From contig NZ_CP137142.1 of the NCBI RefSeq assembly GCF_045287255.1, positions 2,604,001 through 2,668,000 of the forward strand: a DNA stretch of 64,000 nucleotides, in the 5' to 3' direction. This document shows positions 43,592 to 52,176 of the stretch, in pieces. Position 1 is the first letter of the stretch. Each line of letters begins with the position of its first letter. Below the pieces are notes generated by a model. That model was not told the origin of the DNA. It did no database searches and saw nothing but the letters and a program-made list of their open reading frames with translations. Made by a program: the position numbers and the translations under genes. This DNA comes from Henriciella sp045287255. GTDB taxonomy: Bacteria; Pseudomonadota; Alphaproteobacteria; Caulobacterales; Hyphomonadaceae.

Positions 43592-45184
43592 TTAAGCGAT
43601 GACCTTCACGCGCGGAGCCGCGGCTTTCACGATGTCCTCGACATGGGCTTCATAGACTTTGAAATTGTCGACGAACATGCCTGCCAGCTTCTCGGCTTGG
43701 GCATCATAGGCAGCCTTGTCCGCCCATGTGCCGCGTGGGTCGAGCACAGCATTATCGACACCTGGCACTGAGACCGGAACCATAAAGCCAAACGTCTCGT
43801 CCTTGCGGAATTCGACATTATTCAGAGAGCCATCGAGCGCCGCGTTTAGCAGGGCGCGCGTTGCCTTGATCGGCATACGCTGTCCGGTGCCGTATGGACC
43901 ACCTGTCCAGCCTGTAGAGACCAACCAGCAATCCACATTGTACTGGTCAATCAACTGGCCCAGAAGCTTGCCATACTCACTCGGGTGACGCGGCATGAAC
44001 GGTCCACCAAAACAGGTAGAGAAGGTCGCCGTTGGCTCTGTCACACCTTTCTCTGTACCGGCAACCTTTGCGGTATAGCCAGACAGGAAGTGGTACATGG
44101 CCTGTGCCGGGGTCAGCTTGGCAATCGGTGGCAATACACCAAACGCATCCGCCGTCAGCATGATCAGGTTCTTTGGTTGACCGCAGCGGCCCTCAAGAGA
44201 AGCATTCTCAATCGCTGAAATCGGGTAAGCGCCGCGCGAATTCTCAGCGAGCGTGTTGTCATAGAAATCCAGCTCACGGGTTTCGTCATCCATGACGACA
44301 TTTTCCAGAACCGTGCCCCACATCTTGGTGGTGGCATAGATTTCCGGCTCATTCTCTTGCGAGAGATTGATCATCTTGGCGTAACAGCCGCCTTCGAAGT
44401 TAAACAGGCCATTCTCTGACCAGCCATGCTCATCATCGCCAATCAGCGTGCGGCTGGCATCCGCTGAAAGCGTGGTCTTCCCGGTCCCGGACAGGCCAAA
44501 GAAGATGGCCGCATCATCATTGCCGCCATCGTTGACCGAACAGTGCATCGGCATCACGCCCTTGGTCGGCAGGATGTAGTTCAGAATAGTAAAGACAGAT
44601 TTCTTGGTCTCCCCGGCATAGCTGGTGCCGCCAATCAGAACGATCTTCCTGGCAAAGTTCACTGCAATCACGGTCTCGGAAACCGTGCCATGCTTGGCCG
44701 GATCAGCGCGGAAGCTTGGCGCGTTGATAATGGTAAACTCGTGCTGGAACGCCTCATACTCCGCTGCAGTCGGAATGCGCAGAAGGTGGCGAATGAACAA
44801 GCTGTGCCAGGCATACTCAGTGACTACACGCACCGGCGCGCGGTGGTCGAGGTCGGCCCCGCCAAACAGCTCCTGCATGTACAGGTCTTTGCCCTTCAGG
44901 TGATCGCGGAAGTCCTCCCACAGCGCATCAAACTGTGCCGGCGTGATGGAGGCATTATTGTCCCACCAGACGGAGTTCTCAGTTGTCTCATCACGAACGG
45001 TGAACTTGTCCTTGGCGCTGCGCCCAGTGTGCTGACCAGTTTTCACAACCAGAGCCCCACCTTTGGCAATCTGGGCATCTTCATTCAGCACTGCCTGTTG
45101 ATAGAGGCGCGCTTCATTCCAGTTCTTCCGAACCAAAGCTGCTTCAATCCCGAGATCTGCTAATTCTACCGCTGTATTGGACAC
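43592..45184 (-). CDS. pckA: Phosphoenolpyruvate carboxykinase (ATP)
   Basis: This enzyme decarboxylates oxaloacetate to phosphoenolpyruvate with ATP, the first step of gluconeogenesis. The 530-residue protein has the ATP-type P-loop GLSGTGKTTLS, LIGDDEHGW with the Mn2+ ligand Asp region, and the RGAYPI / PRHPSEYG landmarks. I chose GTG 45184 (SNTAVELADLG follows) with AGGGG about 8 nt upstream. An upstream in-frame ATG at 45301 would add 39 residues not typical of the family. Together with the glyoxylate shunt it allows growth on acetate, fatty acids or leucine. Confidence 0.95.
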   Translation of the reverse strand: MSNTAVELADLGIEAALVRKNWNEARLYQQAVLNEDAQIAKGGALVVKTGQHTGRSAKDKFTVRDETTENSVWWDNNASITPAQFDALWEDFRDHLKGKDLYMQELFGGADLDHRAPVRVVTEYAWHSLFIRHLLRIPTAAEYEAFQHEFTIINAPSFRADPAKHGTVSETVIAVNFARKIVLIGGTSYAGETKKSVFTILNYILPTKGVMPMHCSVNDGGNDDAAIFFGLSGTGKTTLSADASRTLIGDDEHGWSENGLFNFEGGCYAKMINLSQENEPEIYATTKMWGTVLENVVMDDETRELDFYDNTLAENSRGAYPISAIENASLEGRCGQPKNLIMLTADAFGVLPPIAKLTPAQAMYHFLSGYTAKVAGTEKGVTEPTATFSTCFGGPFMPRHPSEYGKLLGQLIDQYNVDCWLVSTGWTGGPYGTGQRMPIKATRALLNAALDGSLNNVEFRKDETFGFMVPVSVPGVDNAVLDPRGTWADKAAYDAQAEKLAGMFVDNFKVYEAHVEDIVKAAAPRVKVIA

Positions 45185-45350
45185 GCCATTACCCCTTATT
45201 CCTGTTTCCGGCGGAAGCGATGCGAGCTCCCGGTCAATCGCGTGGCAGTCATCAAGCGCATTCGCAAAGCGATGGCCAGACCCGTTTATGCGATTGACCA
45301 AAGGTAAACGCTGTCAAAACCAAAATAGGCCGAAATCGGAGTATATTTGC

Positions 45351-47171
45351 TCAAATCAGACGCCGTTTCAGATCACGAAGAATTTGCCGAGCCGGGTTCA
45401 CCAGAGGCAGCGCCGCTAACTGAGTCGGCAATGGGTCATCATGGATGAGTGCGCTGATGAGGCGTGCTGCCCAGGGGCCAAAAGTAAAGCCTCGCGAACC
45501 ATACCCCCCGGCGAGGTAAAGCCCTGACACAATGGCTGTTTCCTCCGGTACGGCGATCCCTGTACGCAGTCCGGCATGGCTTTTCAGGATCATTTCAACA
45601 TCCGGCATAGCGCCAATAATCGGCAAGCGGTCAGGGCTGGTCGCCCGCACCCCGGCGCGGGAACGCACCTGCGCAGCGGCAACTGACTGACGCCAGTACG
45701 GGTTCAGGGCCGCAAGCGAAGCCGCATTCGTCTCACGATCCGCCTCAAGGATAGCCGGCACATCGCCCTCATGATCGCGATAGGTCGCGCCCCAGACCCG
45801 CTCGCGACCACTCGCCAGAGCATAATGCCCGCTCGCCATGGCCGATGGCGGCGCATCAACATCAACTTCACTAAACTCGACCTGCCCGGCCCGGCCCTTC
45901 AGGCGCAACGCGGGGATCATCGTCTCCATATGCCAGCCTGTGGCGAGCACGATGGCATCATAGACTTCGCCATTCACAGACCGCGCGGCGGGATCAATTT
46001 CAGCCTCGCTCCCCCAGCGGACATCAATACCTTCCAGAAGCGCGGGCAGCAGGCGCGCAGGGCGGAACATCATGGCCCGTTTGTGCAACAGGCCACCGCC
46101 CGGCAATGCCTCCAAGTCCTCCAACCCAAGCGGTGGGTCAGCCAGCACTTTCTCAATCCGGCGTGCTTCCTGCTCATCCTTAGGCCGCTGAACCACTTCG
46201 GTATCCTCAACCCCGGCATAGCCGCGATAGAGGGCACGCGCGGCATTATAGGCTTCGACCAGAAAGCGGGCCTGCGCGGTATCCCCGGCATCAAGGCGTG
46301 GCATCAAAAGGCCGATCGGATTGCCACTTGTCCCCTGCGCTGGGCCGTCAGCCTGCTCATAAACAGTCACGCTGGCCCCGCGATCACTCAGCACGCGCGC
46401 AAGGCTCGCCCCGGAAATTCCGGCCCCTATGATCGCGATACGGTTCTGGCCATGCGGCCTAGCATCGGCCTCGCCCAGAAAAATCGCTTCGAGACGCTCA
46501 CGCTTGCGGCCATGACCGGGCTGTTTCGTGACCGCGAACCCTGCTGCGGTCAAGCCGCGCCGCACTGCGCCCGCGACGGTAAAGGTCGCCGCAACGGCGC
46601 CCGGCGAACTCCGCGCGGCAATTTGCGGCCAGAGACCCTCATCCCACATGGCTTCATTCTTGGCCGGGCTGAACCCGTCCAGGAACCAGGCATCGGCCTT
46701 GAATTGCGCCTGTGGCAATGTCTCCTCGATCAGTCCAAGATGCAGGGTCAGAGTCAGGCGCTCATCGGGCCAGACAACCTGATGCACGCCCTTGGCCCGG
46801 TCTGGCCATTTGGCGATCAGCTCGCGGACCAATTCCCCTAATTCTGGCCAGACAGAGAGCGCCTGCTCCGCATCGCCTACATCCAGTGGGAAACCCTCAA
46901 AGCTGACAAAATGCAGCCAGCCCTGGTCCCCGCGTGCCTTTCGCCAAAGCTGCCAGAGCGCCAGAAAATTCAGGCCCGTCCCGAACCCCAGTTCAGCAAC
47001 AGTAAAACTGTCACGCCCCTGCCATCGCTCAGGCAGTCCGCAGGCCTTCAGGAAAATCGCCCGCGTTTCCTCCAACCCATCCTCGACTGAGTAATAGATA
47101 TCGCCCACCCGTTCATTGACGGGTGTGCCATCCTCTTTCCAGCTCAAATCGGGGCGCGGCGGTAATCTCAT
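45351..47171 (-). CDS. mnmC: Bifunctional tRNA 5-methylaminomethyl-2-thiouridine biosynthesis protein
   Basis: MnmC makes mnm5s2U34 in tRNA. The N-terminal methyltransferase half (MnmD, about residues 1-235; VAELGFGTGLNFLALW is the SAM site, WFLDGFSPAKNEAMWDEGLW the following motif) adds the methyl group. The C-terminal FAD half (IAIIGAGISGASLARVL, then DRLPIIGAMPD and LYLAGGYGSRGFTFGPWAA) oxidises the cmnm group. The 606-residue length fits. ATG 47171 starts MRLPPRPDLSW. It has no clear ribosome site and a GGCGCT/AGCGCC hairpin immediately precedes it. Confidence 0.93.
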   Translation of the reverse strand: MRLPPRPDLSWKEDGTPVNERVGDIYYSVEDGLEETRAIFLKACGLPERWQGRDSFTVAELGFGTGLNFLALWQLWRKARGDQGWLHFVSFEGFPLDVGDAEQALSVWPELGELVRELIAKWPDRAKGVHQVVWPDERLTLTLHLGLIEETLPQAQFKADAWFLDGFSPAKNEAMWDEGLWPQIAARSSPGAVAATFTVAGAVRRGLTAAGFAVTKQPGHGRKRERLEAIFLGEADARPHGQNRIAIIGAGISGASLARVLSDRGASVTVYEQADGPAQGTSGNPIGLLMPRLDAGDTAQARFLVEAYNAARALYRGYAGVEDTEVVQRPKDEQEARRIEKVLADPPLGLEDLEALPGGGLLHKRAMMFRPARLLPALLEGIDVRWGSEAEIDPAARSVNGEVYDAIVLATGWHMETMIPALRLKGRAGQVEFSEVDVDAPPSAMASGHYALASGRERVWGATYRDHEGDVPAILEADRETNAASLAALNPYWRQSVAAAQVRSRAGVRATSPDRLPIIGAMPDVEMILKSHAGLRTGIAVPEETAIVSGLYLAGGYGSRGFTFGPWAARLISALIHDDPLPTQLAALPLVNPARQILRDLKRRLI

Positions 47172-47199
47172 GGCGCTGCCATAGCGCCAATAACAGGCC

Positions 47200-47610
47200 C
47201 TATCCAGCTTCCAAGCTGCGCTGCTGGTCAATCCACTCTGGATCAACCGCCAGCTTCTTCACCATCTTGTCCTTGCTGGTCACAATCCGCCAGAACGGCG
47301 TCACCTCGGAAACAGTTTTGCCCTCGGCTAAATCCTCAAGCGCCGCCTCGGCAACCATGCGGACAAAGATAGACGAAGACATCGGACAGGTTCCAGCACA
47401 GCCCTCACGCGCCGCCAACTCATCGCGCATCTGCGGGATAGTGCGAGCTTCCCCAAACGGAATATCGGCAATGTAGGCATCGACGATTTGCGGTGTTGAA
47501 ACCAGCATTTCATCTCCCGCGGCTATACCACCAAAGGCCTTTTCCAGAACGACCTTTTTGATCTGTTTTTCAACAGCGAGCTTTTCGCGAGCGGTTTTCT
47601 TTTTGGCCAT
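47200..47610 (-). CDS. Conserved small protein, possibly alkyltransferase-like
   Basis: This 136-residue protein has a basic N-terminal helix (AKKKTAREKLAVEKQIKKVV) and a compact domain with IPFGEARTIPQMRDELAARE, CAGTCPMSS and TPFWRIVTSKDK. The pattern of a helix-rich domain with a TPFWRIV-type strand resembles small conserved proteins sometimes annotated in the MGMT / alkyltransferase-like family. The catalytic PCHRV motif is absent, so I give this only as a resemblance. It precedes mnmC on the same strand by 28 bases and may share its transcript. Confidence 0.6.
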   Translation of the reverse strand: MAKKKTAREKLAVEKQIKKVVLEKAFGGIAAGDEMLVSTPQIVDAYIADIPFGEARTIPQMRDELAAREGCAGTCPMSSSIFVRMVAEAALEDLAEGKTVSEVTPFWRIVTSKDKMVKKLAVDPEWIDQQRSLEAG

Positions 47611-47759
47611 CGTTTACCTCACAAAGTCGTCTGGGAGAGCCGATAGACTATCACTCATTGGGCTTCATGCAAAAACCGAATAAGTCCTTTCAGCGCTTTT
47701 GTAGTGGTCGGGGATAAGCTCTCGTCCCATTTTCACGGTCATCAAGCAAGGAGCGCACA

Positions 47760-48047
47760 ATGACAGACATCACCATTACGCGTGAAGACGGCCCAACAGG
47801 TGGCCGCTATGTCACGACCGTGAACGGTCACGAGGCCGAAATGACTTATTCCCGCGCCGGATCAACCCGGATCATTATTGATCACACGGGGGTCCCACGT
47901 GAACTCGGCGGCATGGGCGTTGGTAAGGCGCTGGTTCTGCGCGCGGTTGAAGATGCTCGTAAGGATGGGATCAAGATCATCCCACTCTGCCCATTTGCAA
48001 AGGCTCAGATCGAGAAGAACAAAGACTGGCAGGACGTTTTGGCTTAG
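47760..48047 (+). CDS. GNAT-fold N-acetyltransferase, YjdJ/NATD1-like
   Basis: This 95-residue mini-acetyltransferase has the opening strand GRYVTTVNGHEAEMTYS, the acetyl-CoA loop GGMGVGKALVLRAVEDAR and the closing IIPLCPFAKAQIEKN characteristic of the short GNAT family (COG2388). The substrate is unknown. An AAGGAG site lies about 7 nt before the ATG. The stop overlaps that of the convergent membrane-protein gene within a TTAG. Confidence 0.85.
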   Translation: MTDITITREDGPTGGRYVTTVNGHEAEMTYSRAGSTRIIIDHTGVPRELGGMGVGKALVLRAVEDARKDGIKIIPLCPFAKAQIEKNKDWQDVLA

Positions 48048-48406
48048 GCGCGCTTCAGAGCCAGAACGACTGCAGCAAGCGCGATGGCCACACCGCCATA
48101 GACCACTTCATCCAGCCAAAGAGCGCTATCGGTTCCCATTGCGGCCATTAGACCCCCAAGAGCCGCAAAAACCAGAGCACCTAATAGTCCAGTGCTACCA
48201 CCCAAACGGAGCTTCAGCAGCGTCATGAAGCCGCCGATCAGCATCAGACCTGTCCCGATAAGGCGGATCAAGCTGGTTGGTGGTTCCATCAAAGCACTCA
48301 TCAAGGGACCACCTCGGCTGGTAAAGGCCAGCACGGCCTGCACCGCGCCCCAGAACAGCCACAGCCCCAGAACCAAAAGTCCTAAACCTGCCAGCCGCCG
48401 GATCAT
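48044..48406 (-). CDS. Small integral membrane protein of unknown function
   Basis: This 120-residue protein has about four predicted membrane helices (starting RRLAGLGLLVLGLWLFWG and ending VAIALAAVVLALKRA). It starts 2 bases after the degP stop on the same strand and so is likely co-transcribed with degP. The stop is shared with the convergent GNAT gene. I do not recognise a family. Confidence 0.7.
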   Translation of the reverse strand: MIRRLAGLGLLVLGLWLFWGAVQAVLAFTSRGGPLMSALMEPPTSLIRLIGTGLMLIGGFMTLLKLRLGGSTGLLGALVFAALGGLMAAMGTDSALWLDEVVYGGVAIALAAVVLALKRA

Positions 48407-48408
48407 GC

Positions 48409-49842
48409 CTATACCTCCAGCTCAACCGAGACGAAGCGCACACCGCCTTCACGCCAAAGCCGGACCAGTAAAGGCCGATCAGGGGTTCGCGCGGCATCAT
48501 CCATCGCCAGCAAAGCTGCTGTGGGTGAGGTGACGCGCTCAAAACCCATTTCCATGACAACATCGCCGCGTCGCAGCTTGCCAAAACTTGGTCCACGCGG
48601 GGAAACCTCACGCACCAGCACGCCTTCAATATCATTGGGCACACCATATCTGCGGTGCCCGTCATCATCGAGTTCCCCAAGGTCCACACCCATCGGGTTA
48701 TCCGTCAAAGCGCTTTCGGGCACAGGCTCATTCCGGTCTTCATCCCTGCCGCTGCCAGGCAATTCCTGTACGGTCAGGGCCACGGTACGGGCGCGACGTC
48801 CACGAATGATCTCAACATCAACAACGGATCCAATCGTCGTCTCGGCAACGATGCGGCTCAGCGCACGGATATCCGTCACGGTCTTTCCATCAAAGGTCAG
48901 GACCAGATCGCCAACCTCAAAGTCAGCCTCTGCAGCCGGGCTGTCATCCGTGATTGTGGTGATAATCACGCCCTCATCGCTGTTCCGGCCATAAGCCTCG
49001 GCAATATCGCGATCAATATCCTGCACATTTACCCCGAACCAACCGCGCCGCGCCGAACCAAAATCGATAATCTGGTCACTGATCTGATTGGCGAGGTTGG
49101 CTGGGATTGAGAAGCCAAGACCAACCGATCCGCCCGTTGGTGAAATGATCGCCGTGTTCACACCCAGAACTTCACCATTCAGATTAAACAGCGGGCCGCC
49201 CGAATTGCCGCGGTTAATCGCGGCATCGGTCTGGATGTAATCGTCATAATTTCCCGACTGAATGTCCCGGTTGCGCGCAGACACAATGCCGACAGAGACC
49301 GATCCCCCGAAACCAAACGGGTTACCAATCGCCATGACCCAGTCGCCGACCTCTGCGCTATCGCTATCGGCCCAGTCGACAAATGGGAAAGGATCGGCCT
49401 GTTCAACTTTCAGAACTGCAATATCGGTGGCTTCGTCCGTGCCAATCAAAGTCGCGCGCAAGGTCCGCCCATCAGAGAAGACCGCATTAATTTCATCGGC
49501 ATTCTCGATCACGTGATTATTCGTCACGATCAGCCCTTCAGGGGAAATCACAAAACCCGACCCGAGGGATCCTTGGGCTTGCGGCGTATCTGGGCCACCA
49601 AAAAACTCGTTAAACTGCTCCAGAGGTGAACCTTCTGGGAACTCCGGCAGGCCCGATGGCGCGACGACCTGCTGGGTTGTGATATTTACAACTGCGGGCA
49701 TCAAGCGCTTTGACAGGGCTGCGAAACTGTCCGGCATGACCTGTTGATCTGCAACGTCCCCGCTACGCGACAGAGACTGTTGTGCACTGGCCGTACCAGT
49801 CAGTGCAAGGGACAGAGCAAAAGCAAGCAGGGCCGAACGCAT
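48409..49842 (-). CDS. degP: DegP/HtrA-type periplasmic serine protease
   Basis: This 477-residue trypsin-fold protease and chaperone is exported by a signal peptide (MRSALLAFALSLALTGTASA). The catalytic triad is visible as His in TNNHVIENADE, Asp in ATDIAVLKV and Ser in NRGNSGGPLF. Two PDZ regions follow (GWFGVNVQDIDRD and, more divergent, GVLVREVSPRGPSFGKLRRG). It degrades or refolds damaged periplasmic proteins. GGAG lies 6 nt before ATG 49842. It follows the hflKC operon on the same strand, with a terminator between, so it is probably transcribed on its own. Confidence 0.94.
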   Translation of the reverse strand: MRSALLAFALSLALTGTASAQQSLSRSGDVADQQVMPDSFAALSKRLMPAVVNITTQQVVAPSGLPEFPEGSPLEQFNEFFGGPDTPQAQGSLGSGFVISPEGLIVTNNHVIENADEINAVFSDGRTLRATLIGTDEATDIAVLKVEQADPFPFVDWADSDSAEVGDWVMAIGNPFGFGGSVSVGIVSARNRDIQSGNYDDYIQTDAAINRGNSGGPLFNLNGEVLGVNTAIISPTGGSVGLGFSIPANLANQISDQIIDFGSARRGWFGVNVQDIDRDIAEAYGRNSDEGVIITTITDDSPAAEADFEVGDLVLTFDGKTVTDIRALSRIVAETTIGSVVDVEIIRGRRARTVALTVQELPGSGRDEDRNEPVPESALTDNPMGVDLGELDDDGHRRYGVPNDIEGVLVREVSPRGPSFGKLRRGDVVMEMGFERVTSPTAALLAMDDAARTPDRPLLVRLWREGGVRFVSVELEV

Positions 49843-49923
49843 AGGCGACTCCAAACAGTGGTTAATGGCGCAAGTATGGCGGTTCGTGCGAAAGGCGCAA
49901 GATTTCCCCTGCGCGGAGAAAAG

Positions 49924-49955
49924 AAAAACCCCAGCTCACAGGAACCGGGGTTTCT
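49924..49955 (-). terminator. Rho-independent terminator of hflKC
   Basis: AAACCCC (49926-49932) pairs with GGGGTTT (49947-49953), and on the minus strand a T-rich run follows (GGGGTTTTTCTTTTC). It sits between the hflC stop and the degP start. Confidence 0.8.
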
Positions 49956-49978
49956 CAAAATTATTATGTCTCACACGC

Positions 49979-50935
49979 TTAGCGGCGTGGGCGCCCATTT
50001 TGCTGGGCTTGGTCGATAAACTCATCACACAGGCCAAGCTGGTCCGGACCAACAACGATCCGTGTCGCTTGCTGCTGAGCCCGTGGGCCAGAACTTTCTG
50101 TGTCCGCAGAGTCGCCAATGTCACCGACACCGAACGCCTTCTCACACGCAATCAAGGCCCGCTGGAACCGGAAGAATTCTGCGTCCTGACCATAGGCCTC
50201 GGCATAAATCTCGTTCCGCTTCGCATCACCCGCACCGCGAATCTGCTCAGATTCCCGACGCGCTTCAGCGAGCAGAACGGTCCGCTCACGATCGGCTTCC
50301 GCACGAACCAGCTTGGCGCGTTCGTCCCCTTCCGCGCGAATTTGCTCGGCTTGCTGGTTCCGTGTTGCGGCCATCCGGTCAAACACACGCTGAGAAACGT
50401 CTGCGGGAAGGTCCACGCGCTTGATCCGAACATCGATAATATCGATACCTCGGCCTGAAATTGCAGCGCTCAATTCATCGCGAATCTGATCCATCAGTTC
50501 AGACCGCTGCCCTGAAATAATTTCCTCAGGAAGCTGATTACCAAGCGCGTTACGGATTTGCGTATCGGTAAAGCGCAGCAACTGACGCTCGGCTTCTCTC
50601 TGCGTGCCAAGACGCTGATAGAACTCCAACGGATCTTCGATCCGCCAGCGCACAAACGCGTCGACAATCAACTGCTCCTGATTAGACGCAAATACTTCAA
50701 TGTCCGGCACATCCAGACCAAGGTTGCGCTTATCATAGGTCACAACCGACTGAATGAACGGAATCTTGAATTTCAGGCCGGCTTCATCCGTGCCGGGCTC
50801 GTTATAGAATTCTTTCGCCGCACCAACTTGCAGGACCAAAGCTTGCTGGCGCTGGTCAACGATGAAGAAACTGTTCAAGAGGGCAACAATCGCGGCAATC
50901 GCAACGACAATGCCAAGGATACCAAAAGGCTTCAT
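49979..50935 (-). CDS. hflC: FtsH protease modulator HflC
   Basis: This 318-residue SPFH/prohibitin-family membrane protein has an N-terminal membrane anchor (about 7-27), then the SPFH domain (YDKRNLGLDVPDIEVFASNQEQ) and a long coiled-coil rich in Arg, Ala and Glu (RAEADRERTVLLAEARRESE). With HflK it forms a cage around FtsH and tunes its proteolysis. It follows hflK by 3 bases. The C-terminus is extended and polar and shows little conservation. Confidence 0.94.
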   Translation of the reverse strand: MKPFGILGIVVAIAAIVALLNSFFIVDQRQQALVLQVGAAKEFYNEPGTDEAGLKFKIPFIQSVVTYDKRNLGLDVPDIEVFASNQEQLIVDAFVRWRIEDPLEFYQRLGTQREAERQLLRFTDTQIRNALGNQLPEEIISGQRSELMDQIRDELSAAISGRGIDIIDVRIKRVDLPADVSQRVFDRMAATRNQQAEQIRAEGDERAKLVRAEADRERTVLLAEARRESEQIRGAGDAKRNEIYAEAYGQDAEFFRFQRALIACEKAFGVGDIGDSADTESSGPRAQQQATRIVVGPDQLGLCDEFIDQAQQNGRPRR

Positions 50936-50938
50936 GGT

Positions 50939-52081
50939 CTAGTTGCCTCCACTACGGTTTACACGATCCAGCGGCAGGTAAGGCACAGCGCCGGAATCAC
51001 TATCAAGGATGAGTTTGTCGGTCCGGTTGAGGACCTTCTCCATCGTTTCAAGATACATACGCTCCCGCGTCACTTGCGGCGCACGCTGATACTCCCGCAG
51101 GATCAGCGTGAAACGATCAGCCTGACCCGTCGCATCCGCAATTACCTGATCACGATAGGCTTGCGCGTTTTGCAGAATTTGCTGTGCTTCACCACGGGCA
51201 CGTGGAACAATGTCATTGGCGTAACGAATGGCTTCCTGAACCATCCGCTCGGCATCCTGACCGGCATTGATCACGTCAATAAACGCGTCCCGAACCGGGC
51301 CGGGGTTCCGCGCGTCTTGAATCTCGACGTTTTCAACTGTTACGCCTGCGCCATAATCGTTCAGCAAGACCTGAAGCTGTTCACGCACGGTAGAGGCGAT
51401 CTCGCCACGGCCTGTGGTGATGACCGCATCAAGCGTCGACTTACCGACGACTTCACGCATCACGCTTTCCGCGGCTGCTTTTACCAGCGGGCGACCATCA
51501 TCAATGTTCAGGATGAAGTCTTCCGGGTTTTCACCGTCATAGAACCAGAACACGCGGAACTGCACATCAACGATGTTCTCATCGCCTGTCAGCATCAGGC
51601 TTTCATCCTGATTGCTCACGCCAATCTGCGTTTCCTGCTGGCGCTCAGACGGCAGAATTTCATGAGTCTCGATCGGCGTAGGCAGATGGATATGGAAACC
51701 CGGTGCAAAATTCTTCTGATACTCTCCAAAGCGGAACACCGCTGCGCGCTCGCCTTCGTCGACAACCACAATGCCTGTCGCCAGCCAGGCAATCAGCGCA
51801 ACCGCACCGAGGGCCAAAAAGCCTCCCGGGCCAAAGCTTGGGCCCTTCGGGCCTTTACCGCCACCTTTGCCACGGCGCGAAAAGCGTTCCTGCATCCGGC
51901 GCATCTGTTCTTCCAGGTCAGGACCGCCACCGCCGCCCCCTTGTCCACCGCCAGAACCGCCGGGACGGTTCCATGGAGACCCTCCATTACCACCACCGCC
52001 GCCAGAGCCGCCGCTGCCCCACGGGCTGTTATTGCTGGCGGTCGGCTTACTGCCGCCGTCGCTATTATCATTCCAGGGCAT
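50939..52081 (-). CDS. hflK: FtsH protease modulator HflK
   Basis: This 380-residue partner of HflC has a Gly/Pro/Asn-rich cytoplasmic N-terminus (NSPWGSGGSGGGGGNGGSPW), one membrane helix near residues 89-109, the SPFH domain (FRFGEYQKNFAPGFHIHLP) and a C-terminal coiled-coil. A perfect AAGGAGG site stands just before ATG 52081. The hflK-hflC order is typical. Confidence 0.94.
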   Translation of the reverse strand: MPWNDNSDGGSKPTASNNSPWGSGGSGGGGGNGGSPWNRPGGSGGGQGGGGGGPDLEEQMRRMQERFSRRGKGGGKGPKGPSFGPGGFLALGAVALIAWLATGIVVVDEGERAAVFRFGEYQKNFAPGFHIHLPTPIETHEILPSERQQETQIGVSNQDESLMLTGDENIVDVQFRVFWFYDGENPEDFILNIDDGRPLVKAAAESVMREVVGKSTLDAVITTGRGEIASTVREQLQVLLNDYGAGVTVENVEIQDARNPGPVRDAFIDVINAGQDAERMVQEAIRYANDIVPRARGEAQQILQNAQAYRDQVIADATGQADRFTLILREYQRAPQVTRERMYLETMEKVLNRTDKLILDSDSGAVPYLPLDRVNRSGGN

Positions 52082-52176
52082 CGCCCCTCCTTTACAACTC
52101 TTCAGTCAGCTATTTGTTTTTGAGCTATTGATCGCTATGTGCGTTCTAACTGCCGTTACATCAAGGATATGTGCCG

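Noticed and set aside
45771..46841. Long open frame antisense to mnmC
   Set aside because: Same reason: a shadow of a clear gene, low-complexity translation.
49836..49856. Upstream in-frame start for degP at 49854
   Set aside because: The ATG at 49842 has a proper ribosome site and opens the signal peptide directly.
50558..52123. Long open frame antisense to hflK and hflC (about 520 codons)
   Set aside because: It is a mirror of two well-supported genes, has no ribosome site and gives no recognisable protein.
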